Shown here: positions 7,980 through 17,472 of the stretch, one piece after another
How the letters are laid out: each line of letters starts with the position of its first letter
How positions within the stretch are numbered: position 1 is the stretch's first letter
Assembly: GCF_003660265.1 (NCBI RefSeq)
Contig: NZ_QXQP01000010.1
Coordinates: 1 to 53,028, forward strand
Length of the DNA stretch: 53,028 bases
Reading direction: 5' to 3'
Source: Helicobacter mehlei
GTDB taxonomy: Bacteria; Campylobacterota; Campylobacteria; Campylobacterales; Helicobacteraceae
Program-made: the position numbers and the translations under genes
The notes under the pieces: generated by a model
Database searches by the model: none
Seen by the model: the letters and a program-made list of their open reading frames with translations, nothing else
What the model was told of the DNA's origin: nothing

Positions 7980-9250
7980 GATCCTAGCACATATTCTTTA
8001 AAGGCATTGCCCCGATGTTTGTAAGAGACAAATTGATCCAAACTAGCTGCACTGGGGGAGAGTAGGGCGATCTGCCCAGTTTGGAGATTGTCTTTAATGT
8101 TCTGCACGGCCATTTTAAGCTCTTGGCATAAAAGGGCGCGGATATGGTATTGCTTAGCCATTTGCATGATCACCGGCGCGCTCACGCCGATAACATAGAT
8201 AGTTACTTGCAAGGTGGCTAGAGTCTTAAAAAGGGGGGTTAGATCAATTCCTTTAGTGTCCCCGCCCAAGATCAAATGGACATAGCGATCTTGGAAACGC
8301 TCCAAGGCTTTTAGGGTGGCATCTACATTGGTCGCCTTGCTGTCATTAACCCAAATATGACCTTGATCGTCTGTAAAAACCTCAATGCGGTGGGGTTGGA
8401 TCGCATAGGAGTTAATCAATTCATAATTAGCCACGCCACTGTAAAGTTTAGCCGCACTCAAAGCCAAAAGCGCATCAAGTAAAAAAGGCTCTTCAAAACG
8501 CACACAGGAGAGATCGAGCCCCATGAGCTGGGCTAAATGGGCGGAGTTTTCATAAAAGAGGAGCTGGGGGGGATTTCTTAAATCTTTGATATAAGGGTGA
8601 TCTTGCAGATCGGCGTGCAAAAGGGCAACCGCCTTGGGGCTCATCAATTCTAAAGGTTTGAGTTTGGCATGCACATAGTGCTCGTAACTCCCATGCCAGC
8701 TTAGATGATCGGGAGCTAGGGGCAAGAGAATATAAAAATGGGGTGCAAAACGCTGGGTGTAGTGCAAACTAAAAGAGCTGGTTTCTAACACCCACACAAA
8801 GGGGGGTTTGTGTTGCTCTGTTTTAATTTGGGTGTAAAGATCGATGAGGGGCACGCCAATATTCCCGCCTACTTGAGCATTATGGGATTTTAGGAGCAAG
8901 CCTAGCATGCGTGTGGTGGTGGTCTTGCCATTGGTTCCGCTGATAAAAAAAGTGGTGGGGAAATCTAGGCTAGAACGATTGGTTTGCCAAAGGGTGTAAA
9001 TGTAGTCGTATTCGCTCACTAGGTGTTTGCTAGCCATTACGAGGGGGTGATCAAAGGGGATACCCGGGCTGACAATCTCTAAGCGGGATTCATAGGGGTT
9101 AAACATCTTGGAGGGGAGTAGCTGTTTGTGGTGGGTATCTAAAGAAGGGGTTAGAGTCTTGTCGTCGTAGGCGCGATAGGGGATACTCTTTTTGTTAAGG
9201 TAGGTTGCAAGAGCTTGGTTAGTCTGCCCATAGCCTAATAACGAGATCAT
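7976..9250 (-). CDS. murD: UDP-N-acetylmuramoylalanine--D-glutamate ligase MurD
   Basis: 424 aa cytoplasmic Mur ligase that adds D-Glu to UDP-MurNAc-L-Ala using ATP. N-terminal Rossmann-like start MISLLGYGQTNQALA, ATP loop FISGTNGKTTTTRML near residue 100, the LETSSFSLHYTQRFAPH segment, and the conserved HRIEVF and WVNDSKATNVDA blocks in the C-terminal half. The ATG at 9250 is preferred over a start at 9313 because ACGGAG stands 5 nt before it and the protein then begins at the conserved Rossmann strand. It lies 59 nt after mraY and overlaps the MscS gene by 4 nt, so lipid-linked peptidoglycan steps are encoded together. Confidence 0.95.
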   Translation of the reverse strand: MISLLGYGQTNQALATYLNKKSIPYRAYDDKTLTPSLDTHHKQLLPSKMFNPYESRLEIVSPGIPFDHPLVMASKHLVSEYDYIYTLWQTNRSSLDFPTTFFISGTNGKTTTTRMLGLLLKSHNAQVGGNIGVPLIDLYTQIKTEQHKPPFVWVLETSSFSLHYTQRFAPHFYILLPLAPDHLSWHGSYEHYVHAKLKPLELMSPKAVALLHADLQDHPYIKDLRNPPQLLFYENSAHLAQLMGLDLSCVRFEEPFLLDALLALSAAKLYSGVANYELINSYAIQPHRIEVFTDDQGHIWVNDSKATNVDATLKALERFQDRYVHLILGGDTKGIDLTPLFKTLATLQVTIYVIGVSAPVIMQMAKQYHIRALLCQELKMAVQNIKDNLQTGQIALLSPSAASLDQFVSYKHRGNAFKEYVLGS

Positions 9251-9309
9251 GGCACTCCGTTCTGCTTTTCTAGGATGATAGCATGGCCGAACAATAGCAT
9301 AGTAAATCC

Positions 9310-10371
9310 TCAACGCACTTTAAGGCTCAACAACGCCACAATGTTACTTAAGATTGCAATGATCCAAAAGCGTAAAATGATTTTATTTTCTGGCCAGCCT
9401 TTGGATTCAAAATGGTGGTGCAAGGGTGCCATGCGGAAAATCTTTTTCTTACGAGTCTTGTAGCTGGTGATTTGCAAGATCACCGAGCCCGTTTCTAGCA
9501 CAAAGACCAAGCCCATTAAAATTAACAAGATTTCATTATTGGTGATGATCGCCATGTAAGCAATAAAGCCCCCAATAGCTAGACTCCCGCTATCGCCCAT
9601 GAACACCTCAGCAGGGAAGGCATTAAACCACAAAAAGCCCAAAAGTGAGCCAATCAAAGCAGCCGCAATCACCATCACCTCTCCGCTGTGGCTCACCTTG
9701 GGATAAAGTAAATACTTGCTAAATTCGGCATTGCCCACCACATAAATAAAGACGCTTAAGCTTAAAAGCACACAGATACTAGGGACGGTGGCTAAGCCAT
9801 CTAGCCCATCGGTGATATTCACCGCATTAGAGGTGGCGACAAAAACCAATGACCAAAAGGCGACAAGTAAAACAGGGTAATCATGGAAAGAAAATAAAGC
9901 CCGTTTGAAAAAGGGCAAGTAAAAACTTTTATTGTCAAGCAAAAAGTAAAGGGCGGTTGAGATGCACACCGCAATAGCCAGCAACACCGCAAATTTATAG
10001 CGCGAAGTAACACCCGCATTGCTCTTGCGGTTAATTTTGGTGTAGTCATCTTGCATGCCCACTGCGCTAAAGGCAAGTAAAGTCAAAAGACCCAACAACA
10101 CAAAGAGATTATCCAAACGCGCGCTGATGAGTGAGGCGGCCAAGGTCGTGCCTACAAAGATCACCCCACCCATCGTGGGCGTGTCTTTCTTGTTTTGGTG
10201 GGGGACATACATGGAAATAGGTTGGCTGGCTTTTTTCCTTTTGGCCCATGTGATGAACTTGGGCATGGCGTAAATGCAAGCGATAAAACTCAAAAAGAAA
10301 GCGATCCCGGCACGGAAGGTGAGATATTGGAAAATATTAATCCCAAACCACGGATACAAGTAGTAGAGCAT
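9310..10371 (-). CDS. mraY: phospho-N-acetylmuramoyl-pentapeptide transferase MraY
   Basis: 353 aa integral membrane enzyme that transfers phospho-MurNAc-pentapeptide to undecaprenyl phosphate to make lipid I. About ten membrane helices. Family motifs: FQYLTFRAG near the start, TPTMGGVIF, the aspartate pair in [34 protein letters not shown] and [15 protein letters not shown]. The ATG at 10371 is chosen because it gives the usual start ([19 protein letters not shown]) and the same length as H. pylori MraY as I recall it; a TTG at 10401 would add ten residues. First gene of the minus-strand run, divergent from the lipoprotein gene. Confidence 0.95.
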   Translation of the reverse strand: MLYYLYPWFGINIFQYLTFRAGIAFFLSFIACIYAMPKFITWAKRKKASQPISMYVPHQNKKDTPTMGGVIFVGTTLAASLISARLDNLFVLLGLLTLLAFSAVGMQDDYTKINRKSNAGVTSRYKFAVLLAIAVCISTALYFLLDNKSFYLPFFKRALFSFHDYPVLLVAFWSLVFVATSNAVNITDGLDGLATVPSICVLLSLSVFIYVVGNAEFSKYLLYPKVSHSGEVMVIAAALIGSLLGFLWFNAFPAEVFMGDSGSLAIGGFIAYMAIITNNEILLILMGLVFVLETGSVILQITSYKTRKKKIFRMAPLHHHFESKGWPENKIILRFWIIAILSNIVALLSLKVR

Positions 10372-10458
10372 CGTCAAACTTTGCAGCAAAAATAAACCCA
10401 ATTCTTCTATAAATAGACTTATGAAAGGCTTAATACGGAAGTTTAAAGAAGATCAGAT

Positions 10459-10464
10459 TATAAT
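10459..10464 (+). promoter_or_regulatory. -10 promoter element for the META lipoprotein gene
   Basis: A perfect TATAAT 22 nt before the ATG at 10486, within AT-rich sequence and with no clear -35, as is normal for Helicobacter sigma-80 promoters. It predicts a very short 5' leader. Located in the divergent gap with mraY. Confidence 0.6.
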
Positions 10465-10485
10465 TTAGCCCATTTAGCTAGTGGG

Positions 10486-11157
10486 ATGTGGCATCTTTTG
10501 CATAAATGGGCGATGGTTTTAACAGGTGTGGGTTTGAGCGTGTTATTAGCTGGCTGTGTTGTGGTGCGCTTTTTTGATAAAAGTTTCCGATACAATGACT
10601 ACCGCATTGTGCGGGTTGTCTTGGGCGGGAACGTTTTTGACTTTAAAGACCTCATTTTAGAAGCCCAAATATCCCATCCCAGTTCAGATGAATCGCCCAA
10701 TCTAGACGATGTTTATCCTAAAGATCGCCTAGATGTCTTGCAAGAGGAATTGCAAGCCAAAATCAAGGATTTGCATTTGGACTCCATTAAACCCGATGGA
10801 TCGATGATCCAAACAGATTTAGGGAATTTACAAGCAGATATTAGGAAAAATCGGGCGCATTTGAGGGATACCAAACTCAAAAACACGCCTATGGGGCATG
10901 TAGAGTTTGATCAAAAGCAGTTGCGAATCTATGGGATTATTTATTGTAATAAGTATTTTGTGAGTTATAGTTTTCGCGATGATGATCATTTGGTAGTCGA
11001 GGATAAGGGCATGACACGCAAGGTGTGTATCAATGAAAAGCTCATGGCTTTTGAGTTAGCTTTTTATCGTAATTTACAAGGAGTGTTTAATCTGACCCGC
11101 AATAAAGAAAATTTACTCTTAGAAAATGCCACCATGCAAATCTATTTGCAACACTAG
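10486..11157 (+). CDS. META-domain lipoprotein
   Basis: 223 aa. N-terminal signal of type II: VGLSVLLAGC, with Cys24 as the likely lipidated residue. The C-terminal half matches the META/HslJ pattern: IYGIIYCNKYFVSY, then MTRKVCINEKLMAFELAF and LLLENATMQIYLQ, i.e. the N-x-Y, T-x-x-C, m-x-x-E-x-x-F and L-x-L positions. Proteins of this fold are secreted or envelope-bound and are linked to heat or stress tolerance in other bacteria, with no enzymatic role known. First gene of the long plus-strand run, ending 8 nt before the YigZ-like gene. Residues 60-120 are charged and not assigned. Confidence 0.75.
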   Translation: MWHLLHKWAMVLTGVGLSVLLAGCVVVRFFDKSFRYNDYRIVRVVLGGNVFDFKDLILEAQISHPSSDESPNLDDVYPKDRLDVLQEELQAKIKDLHLDSIKPDGSMIQTDLGNLQADIRKNRAHLRDTKLKNTPMGHVEFDQKQLRIYGIIYCNKYFVSYSFRDDDHLVVEDKGMTRKVCINEKLMAFELAFYRNLQGVFNLTRNKENLLLENATMQIYLQH

Positions 11158-11165
11158 GAGAGTTT

Positions 11166-11710
11166 TTGCAATATGTAGATGTGGAAATACAATCCAAGCA
11201 CCAAATTAAGGGCTCGGTATTTTTGGGCTTTTTAGTGCCCTATGCGCTTTTTGAAAGCACCCTAGAAAAGCTCAAAAAGGAGCACCACAAAGCTAGGCAT
11301 ATTGTCTATGCCTACCGCCACTTAGAACAAGGAAGTTTGCAAGAAGCCTTGCATGAAGATCGCGAGCCCAAAAATAGCGCGCGGGGGCTACTAGACATTT
11401 TGAGGCGTGGGGATTTAATTGAGAGTGCCATTATTGTAGTGCGTTACTTTGGGGGGGTGCTCTTGGGGGTGGGGGGGCTGATGAAAGCCTATAGCCAGAG
11501 TTTGCAACTCTGTTTGCAAAACGCATCTCCAAGCCCTTTGAGCCCACACAAAGCGTGCGCCAGTGGGTGAGCTACCCTGTTTTGGAGGTTTTGAGCGCGC
11601 GGGCCAGAAAACATGGCGTGTTGCTTAAAAAGCAGAGTCTGGACAAAAAAGGGGCTTGGGTGTGTTTGCAGGCTAGCCCAGAACTTTTAGAAAAAGTATT
11701 AGGAGATTAG
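11166..11710 (+). pseudogene. YigZ/IMPACT-family gene with a frameshift
   Basis: TTG start at 11166 with AGGAG four to eight nt before it. The first frame encodes the YigZ N-terminal domain, including KNSARGLLDILRRGD and IIVVRYFGGVLLGVGGLM, then drifts into non-conserved residues and stops at 11570 (134 aa). From about 11520 the -1 frame continues with a plausible C-terminal domain (KRISKPFEPTQ, WVSYPVLEVLSAR) and stops with TAG exactly before the hemJ ATG at 11711. Joined, the product would be about 181 aa, normal for the family. The break lies near two copies of GTTTGCAA at about 11505-11530. Either the gene is damaged, a frameshift is programmed, or the base call is wrong. YigZ-type proteins are of unclear function. 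Confidence 0.8.
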
Positions 11711-12151
11711 ATGGATAACTTGTATGTGTGGCTTAAAATGGTGCATATTATAGGGGTGATCTCATGGATGGCAGCCCTGTTTTACTTACCTAGATTGTTG
11801 GTTTATCACCGCGAGTATAGCGATCGCGCTGAATTTGTCGCTGTGGTGCAAATCCAAGAGCAAAAGCTTTACTATTACATTGCCATGCCCGCTATGATTG
11901 TGAGCGTGTTGAGTGGGATTGCCCTGATTTGGGCTTTGGGCGGGTTGGCACTCTTTCACCATGGCTGGTTGCATGTCAAATTATTATTTGTGCTGATTTT
12001 GTTGCATTTCCATTTTATGTGTAAAAAGTTCATGCGTGAGTTGGGGCGTGATGGGCAGTATAAAAGCCCTAAATTTTTTCGGCTGATTAATGAAGTGCCC
12101 ACTTTGTGCATGATTGTGATTGTCTTTTGCGTGGTGGGGAAATTCTTTTAA
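11711..12151 (+). CDS. hemJ: HemJ-type protoporphyrinogen oxidase
   Basis: 146 aa with four membrane helices, matching the HemJ (UPF0093) family that oxidises protoporphyrinogen IX to protoporphyrin IX in the haem pathway. Conserved features: WLKMVHIIGVISWMAALFYLPRLLVYH at the start, including the His and Arg residues involved in haem binding, and LHVKLLFVLILLHFHF. AGGAG lies 6 nt before the ATG. It is preceded directly by the stop of the YigZ-like frame and its own TAA shares a base with the ATG of the next gene. Helicobacter lacks HemY/HemG as far as I recall, so this would be the only such enzyme. Confidence 0.85.
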   Translation: MDNLYVWLKMVHIIGVISWMAALFYLPRLLVYHREYSDRAEFVAVVQIQEQKLYYYIAMPAMIVSVLSGIALIWALGGLALFHHGWLHVKLLFVLILLHFHFMCKKFMRELGRDGQYKSPKFFRLINEVPTLCMIVIVFCVVGKFF

Positions 12152-12909
12152 TGTCTAGGATTGAAGAAAAACAACAAAAAATCATCTATATGTTTGATGC
12201 CATTGCCAAAACCTACGATACCACCAATCGGATTGTGAGTTTCAAGCAGGATCAACGCTGGCGTTTAGATGGAATCAGACGGGCTTTAAAATACATCCAT
12301 GCCTTTAAGGGGGATTTACAAGATTTGAGGGTCGCCGATGTAGCTTGTGGGACGGCAGATATGCTCCTGCACATTCTAAAAGAAGTGGCGCGCTTGCAAG
12401 GGAGCGTGGCTAGCATTAGGGGGATTGACCCCTCTAGAGAAATGTTAGCCATTGCCAAAAGTAAGATTGAGGGCTTGGGCAAACAGAGGGCAGGAATTTA
12501 TTTGGATTGCCTAGAGGCTAAGGATTTGAGCACCCTAGAGGATCAAAGCGTGGATTTTTTGAGTATCGCCTATGGCTTGCGCAACATCTTAGAACGTAAA
12601 CTAGCCCTACAAGAGTTTAGCCGTGTACTCAAAAAAAAGGGGGTGTTGCTGGTTTTGGAGTTTATGCGTCAAGATCGCTCGGGTATTCTAGGATCGCTGG
12701 CACGCTTTTACACCGCTAAGATTTTACCCCTACTAGGCATGCTCATTAGCCGTAACTACCGTGCCTATGCCTATTTGCCCTCCTCCATTGATAATTTTAT
12801 TAGCCCCTCTGAATTAGAGGAAGAATTGAGTTTGGTGGATTTGGAAGTGGTGGAAAAAACCCACTATGTTTATAATAGCGTATCGGGTATTTTGGCGGTG
12901 AAATTCTAA
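12151..12909 (+). CDS. ubiE: demethylmenaquinone methyltransferase (UbiE/MenG)
   Basis: 252 aa AdoMet-dependent C-methyltransferase that makes menaquinone from demethylmenaquinone; these bacteria use menaquinone, not ubiquinone. Motifs: MFDAIAKTYDTTNRIVSF near the N-terminus, the AdoMet site VADVACGTADML near residue 63, GIDPSREMLAIA, and SIAYGLRNI. The ATG at 12151 overlaps the hemJ TAA (TAATG), which fits better than the upstream in-frame start inside hemJ. Its own TAA overlaps the next ATG in the same way, so the three genes are translationally linked. Confidence 0.93.
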   Translation: MSRIEEKQQKIIYMFDAIAKTYDTTNRIVSFKQDQRWRLDGIRRALKYIHAFKGDLQDLRVADVACGTADMLLHILKEVARLQGSVASIRGIDPSREMLAIAKSKIEGLGKQRAGIYLDCLEAKDLSTLEDQSVDFLSIAYGLRNILERKLALQEFSRVLKKKGVLLVLEFMRQDRSGILGSLARFYTAKILPLLGMLISRNYRAYAYLPSSIDNFISPSELEEELSLVDLEVVEKTHYVYNSVSGILAVKF

Positions 12910-13724
12910 TGCACTTGGTGATCTTGCAGATGGCGCGCTTTGATTTGGAGTTTGTGGGCAAGACTTTGGCTAAAATGCCCCCCCAAGCCCTAATCTTATT
13001 CCCCGAGTATGTGATCACCCCCTTTTTTTTGGAATTATTGGAAAGCGAAGCGCACACCATCCACCAGCATTCTCAAGCGCGCCTAGAACAGCTCCAAGAA
13101 CTCGCTACCAAGCACCAACAGCACCTGATCGCCCCCTTGATCTTGCAAGAATCCAGCGGGCTTATCAAACAAATGGCATGGGTATCCCCCTCACAAACCC
13201 AGTTTTATCCCCAACAAAAACTCATCCATTTTAGCCACTGGGACGAAGAAGCCTTTTTTGCCAACCCCAAGACAAAGGGGCGCGCTCCCTTGATTGTGGA
13301 ACTTGAAGATCTGCGTATCGCCCCGCTTTTTGGCTATGAGTTGCATTTTGATAGCATTTGGTTGGATATGCACCAAAAAGGCGTAGATATTGTCTTACTC
13401 AGCACCGCTAGCACTTTTGAATCCTCTGAGAGATGGCGTATGCTCTGCCAAGCGCGTGCCTTTTGTAATTCCATGCTCATCGCGCGTGCCAATCGGATCG
13501 GATCGGTGCGCCAAGGCTACTACCCTAAGCATAGCTCCCAAAAACACAATATCGCTTGGAATTTCTATGGCGATAGCTTTATGGCTCTGCCCAATGGGCA
13601 AATTGGGGATAGTTTGCGTGGCGATCTGGGCGTGTTGCACCTAGAGGTATCTAAAGATTACCTAGATGCGTGGGCACAAGAATGGGGTTTTAGAAAACCC
13701 AACACCAGGAGAGAACATGATTGA
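12909..13724 (+). CDS. nitrilase-superfamily-like protein lacking the catalytic Cys
   Basis: 271 aa with the carbon-nitrogen hydrolase fold pattern. The catalytic Glu lies in ALILFPEYV (about residue 37) and the Lys in [15 protein letters not shown] (about 103). Where the nucleophilic Cys is expected, in the usual C-Y-D/E-x-x-F-P context, this protein reads [13 protein letters not shown], so Gly stands in the Cys place. The rest of that block ([11 protein letters not shown]) and ARANRIGSV are preserved. If aligned correctly the protein is not an amidase and may bind a ligand or partner. TAATG overlap with ubiE; its end overlaps serS by 8 nt. From memory H. pylori has an unnamed homologue at this place. 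Confidence 0.7.
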   Translation: MHLVILQMARFDLEFVGKTLAKMPPQALILFPEYVITPFFLELLESEAHTIHQHSQARLEQLQELATKHQQHLIAPLILQESSGLIKQMAWVSPSQTQFYPQQKLIHFSHWDEEAFFANPKTKGRAPLIVELEDLRIAPLFGYELHFDSIWLDMHQKGVDIVLLSTASTFESSERWRMLCQARAFCNSMLIARANRIGSVRQGYYPKHSSQKHNIAWNFYGDSFMALPNGQIGDSLRGDLGVLHLEVSKDYLDAWAQEWGFRKPNTRREHD

Positions 13725-14967
13725 TAAAAAATTGTTATTGCAAGACTTTGAGGGTTTGTGTGCCAATTTAACTAAACGCTTTTTAGACCCCCAAATTTTA
13801 GAGGATTTAAAAACCCTCTTATTGGCGTACAAGGCCCAAAAACTGACCCTAGAGCAAGCCCAAGAGTTCCAAAACAAGACCTCCAAACTCTTTTTTAGTA
13901 AGCAAAAAGAAAATAGCCCCGATTTAGGCACGCTCAAAGCCTCTCTAGAGGATAATAAAAACAAGATCAACACCCTCCAAGAACAAGTCAATGCCCTAGA
14001 ACAACAACTAGACACTCTCTTACACACCATCCCTAATTTGTTAGACCCCGCAACACCCTTTGGCAAAGATGAAACGCAAAATGTAGAGATCGGAAAAATT
14101 TTAACCCCTAAAACCTTTGATTTTGCGCCCAAAGAGCACCACGAGTTAGCCCAAAACAATGGCTGGATTGAGTTTGAACGGGGCGTGAAACTTGCCAAAA
14201 GCCGGTTTAGTGTGTTGCGCAAGGAGGGCGCGCGCCTCAATCGGGCTTTAATTAATTTTATGCTCGATTACAACGCTTCCCAAGGTTTTGAGATTGTATC
14301 GGTGCCGGTCGTGGTGAATAATACCACCCTTTTTGGCACGGGGCAACTCCCCAAATTTAAAGAGGATTTGTTTAAAATAGAGGGCGAGGAGCTGTATTTG
14401 ATCCCCACCTCTGAGGTGAGTTTAACCAATCTCTATGCTGATGAGATTTTAGCCGCTGAGGAGTTGCCTATTTTAATGACCACCTACACGCCTTGCTTTA
14501 GAAAAGAGGCGGGGAGTGCCTCCAAAGACACGCATGGGATCATCCGCCAGCACCAATTTGATAAAGTCGAATTGGTCGCACTCACCCGCCCCAAAGAGAG
14601 CGAGGCTATGCAAGCTAAAATGGTGCAAACGGCTAGCGGGATTTTAAAAGCCCTCGAGTTGCCCCACCGCTTGGTGCAACTTTGTAGTGGGGACATTGGT
14701 TTTAGTGCCAGCAACACCATAGACATTGAAGTTTGGTTACCCGGGCAAAATTGCTACCGCGAGATCAGCTCCATTTCTAATACCCGCGATTTTCAAGCGC
14801 GCCGTGCCAAAATCCGTTACAAGGAAAACAAAAAGAATGCCTTTGTGCATACCCTAAATGGCTCCTCTTTAGCGGTGGGGCGCACTTTGGTGGCAATCAT
14901 GGAAAATTACCAAGACCAAGAGGGGCGTATTGCCATCCCCAAAGCCCTCAAACCTTACTTGCAATAA
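13717..14967 (+). CDS. serS: seryl-tRNA synthetase
   Basis: 416 aa class II aminoacyl-tRNA synthetase charging tRNA-Ser. N-terminal coiled-coil arm about residues 30-105 ([16 protein letters not shown] onward) and a catalytic core with the class II motifs: motif 2 in [12 protein letters not shown] with [13 protein letters not shown], and motif 3 in [18 protein letters not shown]. Start at ATG 13717 because AGGAGAG stands just before it and residues then align with SerRS; an in-frame start at 13666 would extend into the previous gene. The 8-nt overlap with the nitrilase-like gene suggests coupling. Confidence 0.96.
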   Translation: MIDKKLLLQDFEGLCANLTKRFLDPQILEDLKTLLLAYKAQKLTLEQAQEFQNKTSKLFFSKQKENSPDLGTLKASLEDNKNKINTLQEQVNALEQQLDTLLHTIPNLLDPATPFGKDETQNVEIGKILTPKTFDFAPKEHHELAQNNGWIEFERGVKLAKSRFSVLRKEGARLNRALINFMLDYNASQGFEIVSVPVVVNNTTLFGTGQLPKFKEDLFKIEGEELYLIPTSEVSLTNLYADEILAAEELPILMTTYTPCFRKEAGSASKDTHGIIRQHQFDKVELVALTRPKESEAMQAKMVQTASGILKALELPHRLVQLCSGDIGFSASNTIDIEVWLPGQNCYREISSISNTRDFQARRAKIRYKENKKNAFVHTLNGSSLAVGRTLVAIMENYQDQEGRIAIPKALKPYLQ

Positions 14968-14976
14968 GGCTGGCAT

Positions 14977-17472
14977 ATGGATCAAACCCCACCTGAACAA
15001 ACCCCACCTGAGCCAACTTCTCCTACCAAGCCCGGCCTAGTAGCGCGGCTACAAAATCTCAAGGGTTTATTTAGTTCTAATCCTGTACCCAGATTAAAAG
15101 AAGCCTTGCTAGAGAATTGGACAAATCTCAAAAGTCGCCCCAGACTCTACATTTCTGTTTTGGGTGGCATCGGGTTTTTGTTTTTGCTCATCATGGCACT
15201 TGTGGCGTTCAGTGTTATCCACCACAGAAACGAGCGTGCTGAAAAAATGGAGGAGGCGAGCAAATCAGCACCCCTAGAGAGATTGACCAAAATCGAACAA
15301 AATGAAGATTTTGTGTTAGAAAATCTCCCCACCCCCAAGGCAAGTGCCTCCAGAATCCCTTTGAGCAATGAAGAAAAGATCAATGAGCTGATTAAAAAGG
15401 CGGACTTGCTCTACAATCAAGGGCAAGTAGAGGAATCCTTGCAAATCTTCCACTACATCGCCCAAATGTCCTCCAGTATTGCCAACCACAACTTGGGCGT
15501 AATCCAAATGCGCCAGCAAAATTATACAGAGGCTTTACGCTCCTTTGATCGTGCCATTGCAGCCAAAAAAAATACCAGTGTGAGTTCCATTGATGCGATG
15601 GTGGCTGCTTTTTATCTGAACAACATGGACCTTTATACCCGCTATCTCAAACTCACCATGCAAAATCTCCACCAGCTAGAAAAACAACCCATCTACTCCT
15701 ATGTTTATGCGCTAGGGCTTTACTATGGTGGGCACTACTTTGAAGCCCTAAGTGCACTAACTAACCCCAATTCGGATTTATTTAGAGATGCTAGAGAACG
15801 GCTAAGTGCCAAGATGTTTTTACTCTTTGGCGATGCAGATCGCGCCATCTATCATTTAGAGCCCATTGCCAATGCCAAAGACTTTAAATCTTTGGGGTTG
15901 CTCTATGCACGCACGGGGAATTACTCCCAAGCCCTAGAGTATTTGCACCGCTATAATAGTAATTACCCCCAAGATATGGAAGCCTTGTTGGCCATGCAGA
16001 TCATTGCGCTTAAAATTGGGGATTTACCTGTAGCCAGTAGCATGTTAGATTTGTTGCTCCATGGAATCAAAAAAGACAGGCAAAAAGAAAAAATCTTGAG
16101 TGATACCTACCCCATAGAGCCTATTTTGAACCCACATTTTTTTGACATCAACATGATTAGACGCGACTTTTGGCAGACTAATTTTAGGGGGAGTATTGGT
16201 TTGCCCGTGGTGCATATTTTGTTTTACTATGCGCCCTTCAAGCTAGTCGAATCCAAAAAGGCTTTGGGATCGATTCAAGAGGGAGTCTTTTTTGTGGATA
16301 CCACAGGCAAGCAAGATTTTGATAAGGCGATTACACTATTGCAAAAGGGCAAGAATATTGGGATAGCCGATCAACACACCATCAATGGTCTTAGAAACTT
16401 GAGTAAATGGCATTTGCGCGCCGCTCTTCATGATTTTAAACAAGCCTTAGAAGCCAATCCTAATAGTGCCACTAGTCACTACAATATTGGGCTTATCTAC
16501 GCCCAACTAGAAGATTATCATAATGCGAGCTTCCACTTTAAAAAAGCCTATTACCTAGATAATGCTAATGTCTTGGGGGGGATTTTTGCCGTCTTGGCAG
16601 CCAAGCTTGCCTATGAAGATCCAGCTGTCTTTTTGCAACAACTCACCAAAGACTTCCAAACCCTCAATTTTCACGACTCGATCCAACACGATTTTTTAAG
16701 CTCCTTTATTGGGTATTTAAATGGGGTGAATAACGATGATCTCTCTTGGATCAGCAAGGCGCATAAGCCCATGCCCATTTACTATGCGCTCAACATTGCT
16801 TATGCCAACAAGGCACAAGACAAGCAACGCCTAGTGGATAGTTTTGTAGCCCTTAAAAAAATGTACCCTAATAATATGCTCACCAATATTTTTTATGAAA
16901 TGATGCTCAAATACCGCGCAGATATCAAACAAATGTTAGGGGTCTATGCTTTCTTAACAAGCAAAAAAGTCAATTTAGAAGAACTCTTCCATGGCCCTTT
17001 ATTGGCGCGCAAAATGTTTATTTACATGGGCTTTATCACGGGGCTTTTAAGCTATGAGGAGGATTTATTGACTGCCCGCTTGAGCGTCTCTCAAGATCAG
17101 AATTTGAGCATAGATTTGATGCGCATGTTAGCCCTGACGAGTATTTTCCAAAAGAAATACCAAAAGGCAGCTAGTATTTTGAATTATTTAATCGATAGTC
17201 TGGATGAAAAGAGCGTAGAACCCCTAGCTTTAGCCAGCTTGGCAAATATGGCTTTGGGGCGTTTTGGCGATGCCGCGCTGTATTTGGAGCTTGCCAAAAC
17301 CAAGTATCCCGGGAATTATGATGTGCGCTATGGTTTGGGCTTGCTCTACCAGCGCGCCGGGAATTTAGAAGCCAGTTTGAATAGCTTTAGAGGCATTAAA
17401 AGCCCCAATTTCCACTCTCTCTATTTTGATTTCCAAATCAAAGCCCCCACCAATCAAGAGGATTTCCCATGA
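14977..17472 (+). CDS. large TPR membrane protein
   Basis: 831 aa. A cytoplasmic Pro-rich start (PPEQTPPEPTSPTKP), one membrane helix about residues 58-82 (GGIGFLFLLIMALVAFS), then an extracytoplasmic region made mostly of tetratricopeptide repeats: DLLYNQGQVEESLQIFHYIA near 140, NHNLGVIQMRQQNYTEALR near 170, NSATSHYNIGLIYAQLEDY near 510, and a final set near 770-820. TPR arrays bind partner proteins, so it may scaffold envelope complexes, but the partner is not evident. Its ATGA end overlaps uvrD. H. pylori keeps an unnamed homologue in the same place, as I recall (HP1479). Confidence 0.8.
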   Translation: MDQTPPEQTPPEPTSPTKPGLVARLQNLKGLFSSNPVPRLKEALLENWTNLKSRPRLYISVLGGIGFLFLLIMALVAFSVIHHRNERAEKMEEASKSAPLERLTKIEQNEDFVLENLPTPKASASRIPLSNEEKINELIKKADLLYNQGQVEESLQIFHYIAQMSSSIANHNLGVIQMRQQNYTEALRSFDRAIAAKKNTSVSSIDAMVAAFYLNNMDLYTRYLKLTMQNLHQLEKQPIYSYVYALGLYYGGHYFEALSALTNPNSDLFRDARERLSAKMFLLFGDADRAIYHLEPIANAKDFKSLGLLYARTGNYSQALEYLHRYNSNYPQDMEALLAMQIIALKIGDLPVASSMLDLLLHGIKKDRQKEKILSDTYPIEPILNPHFFDINMIRRDFWQTNFRGSIGLPVVHILFYYAPFKLVESKKALGSIQEGVFFVDTTGKQDFDKAITLLQKGKNIGIADQHTINGLRNLSKWHLRAALHDFKQALEANPNSATSHYNIGLIYAQLEDYHNASFHFKKAYYLDNANVLGGIFAVLAAKLAYEDPAVFLQQLTKDFQTLNFHDSIQHDFLSSFIGYLNGVNNDDLSWISKAHKPMPIYYALNIAYANKAQDKQRLVDSFVALKKMYPNNMLTNIFYEMMLKYRADIKQMLGVYAFLTSKKVNLEELFHGPLLARKMFIYMGFITGLLSYEEDLLTARLSVSQDQNLSIDLMRMLALTSIFQKKYQKAASILNYLIDSLDEKSVEPLALASLANMALGRFGDAALYLELAKTKYPGNYDVRYGLGLLYQRAGNLEASLNSFRGIKSPNFHSLYFDFQIKAPTNQEDFP

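Noticed and set aside
12900-12915. xseB, which I recall between ubiE and the nitrilase-like gene in H. pylori
   Set aside because: The two genes overlap by one base here, so it is absent at this place; it may be elsewhere, and my memory of the order was not checked, so I make no claim of loss.
13662-14240. 192-aa frame opposite serS
   Set aside because: Shadow of serS codon bias; Ser/Leu/Lys-rich with no domain.
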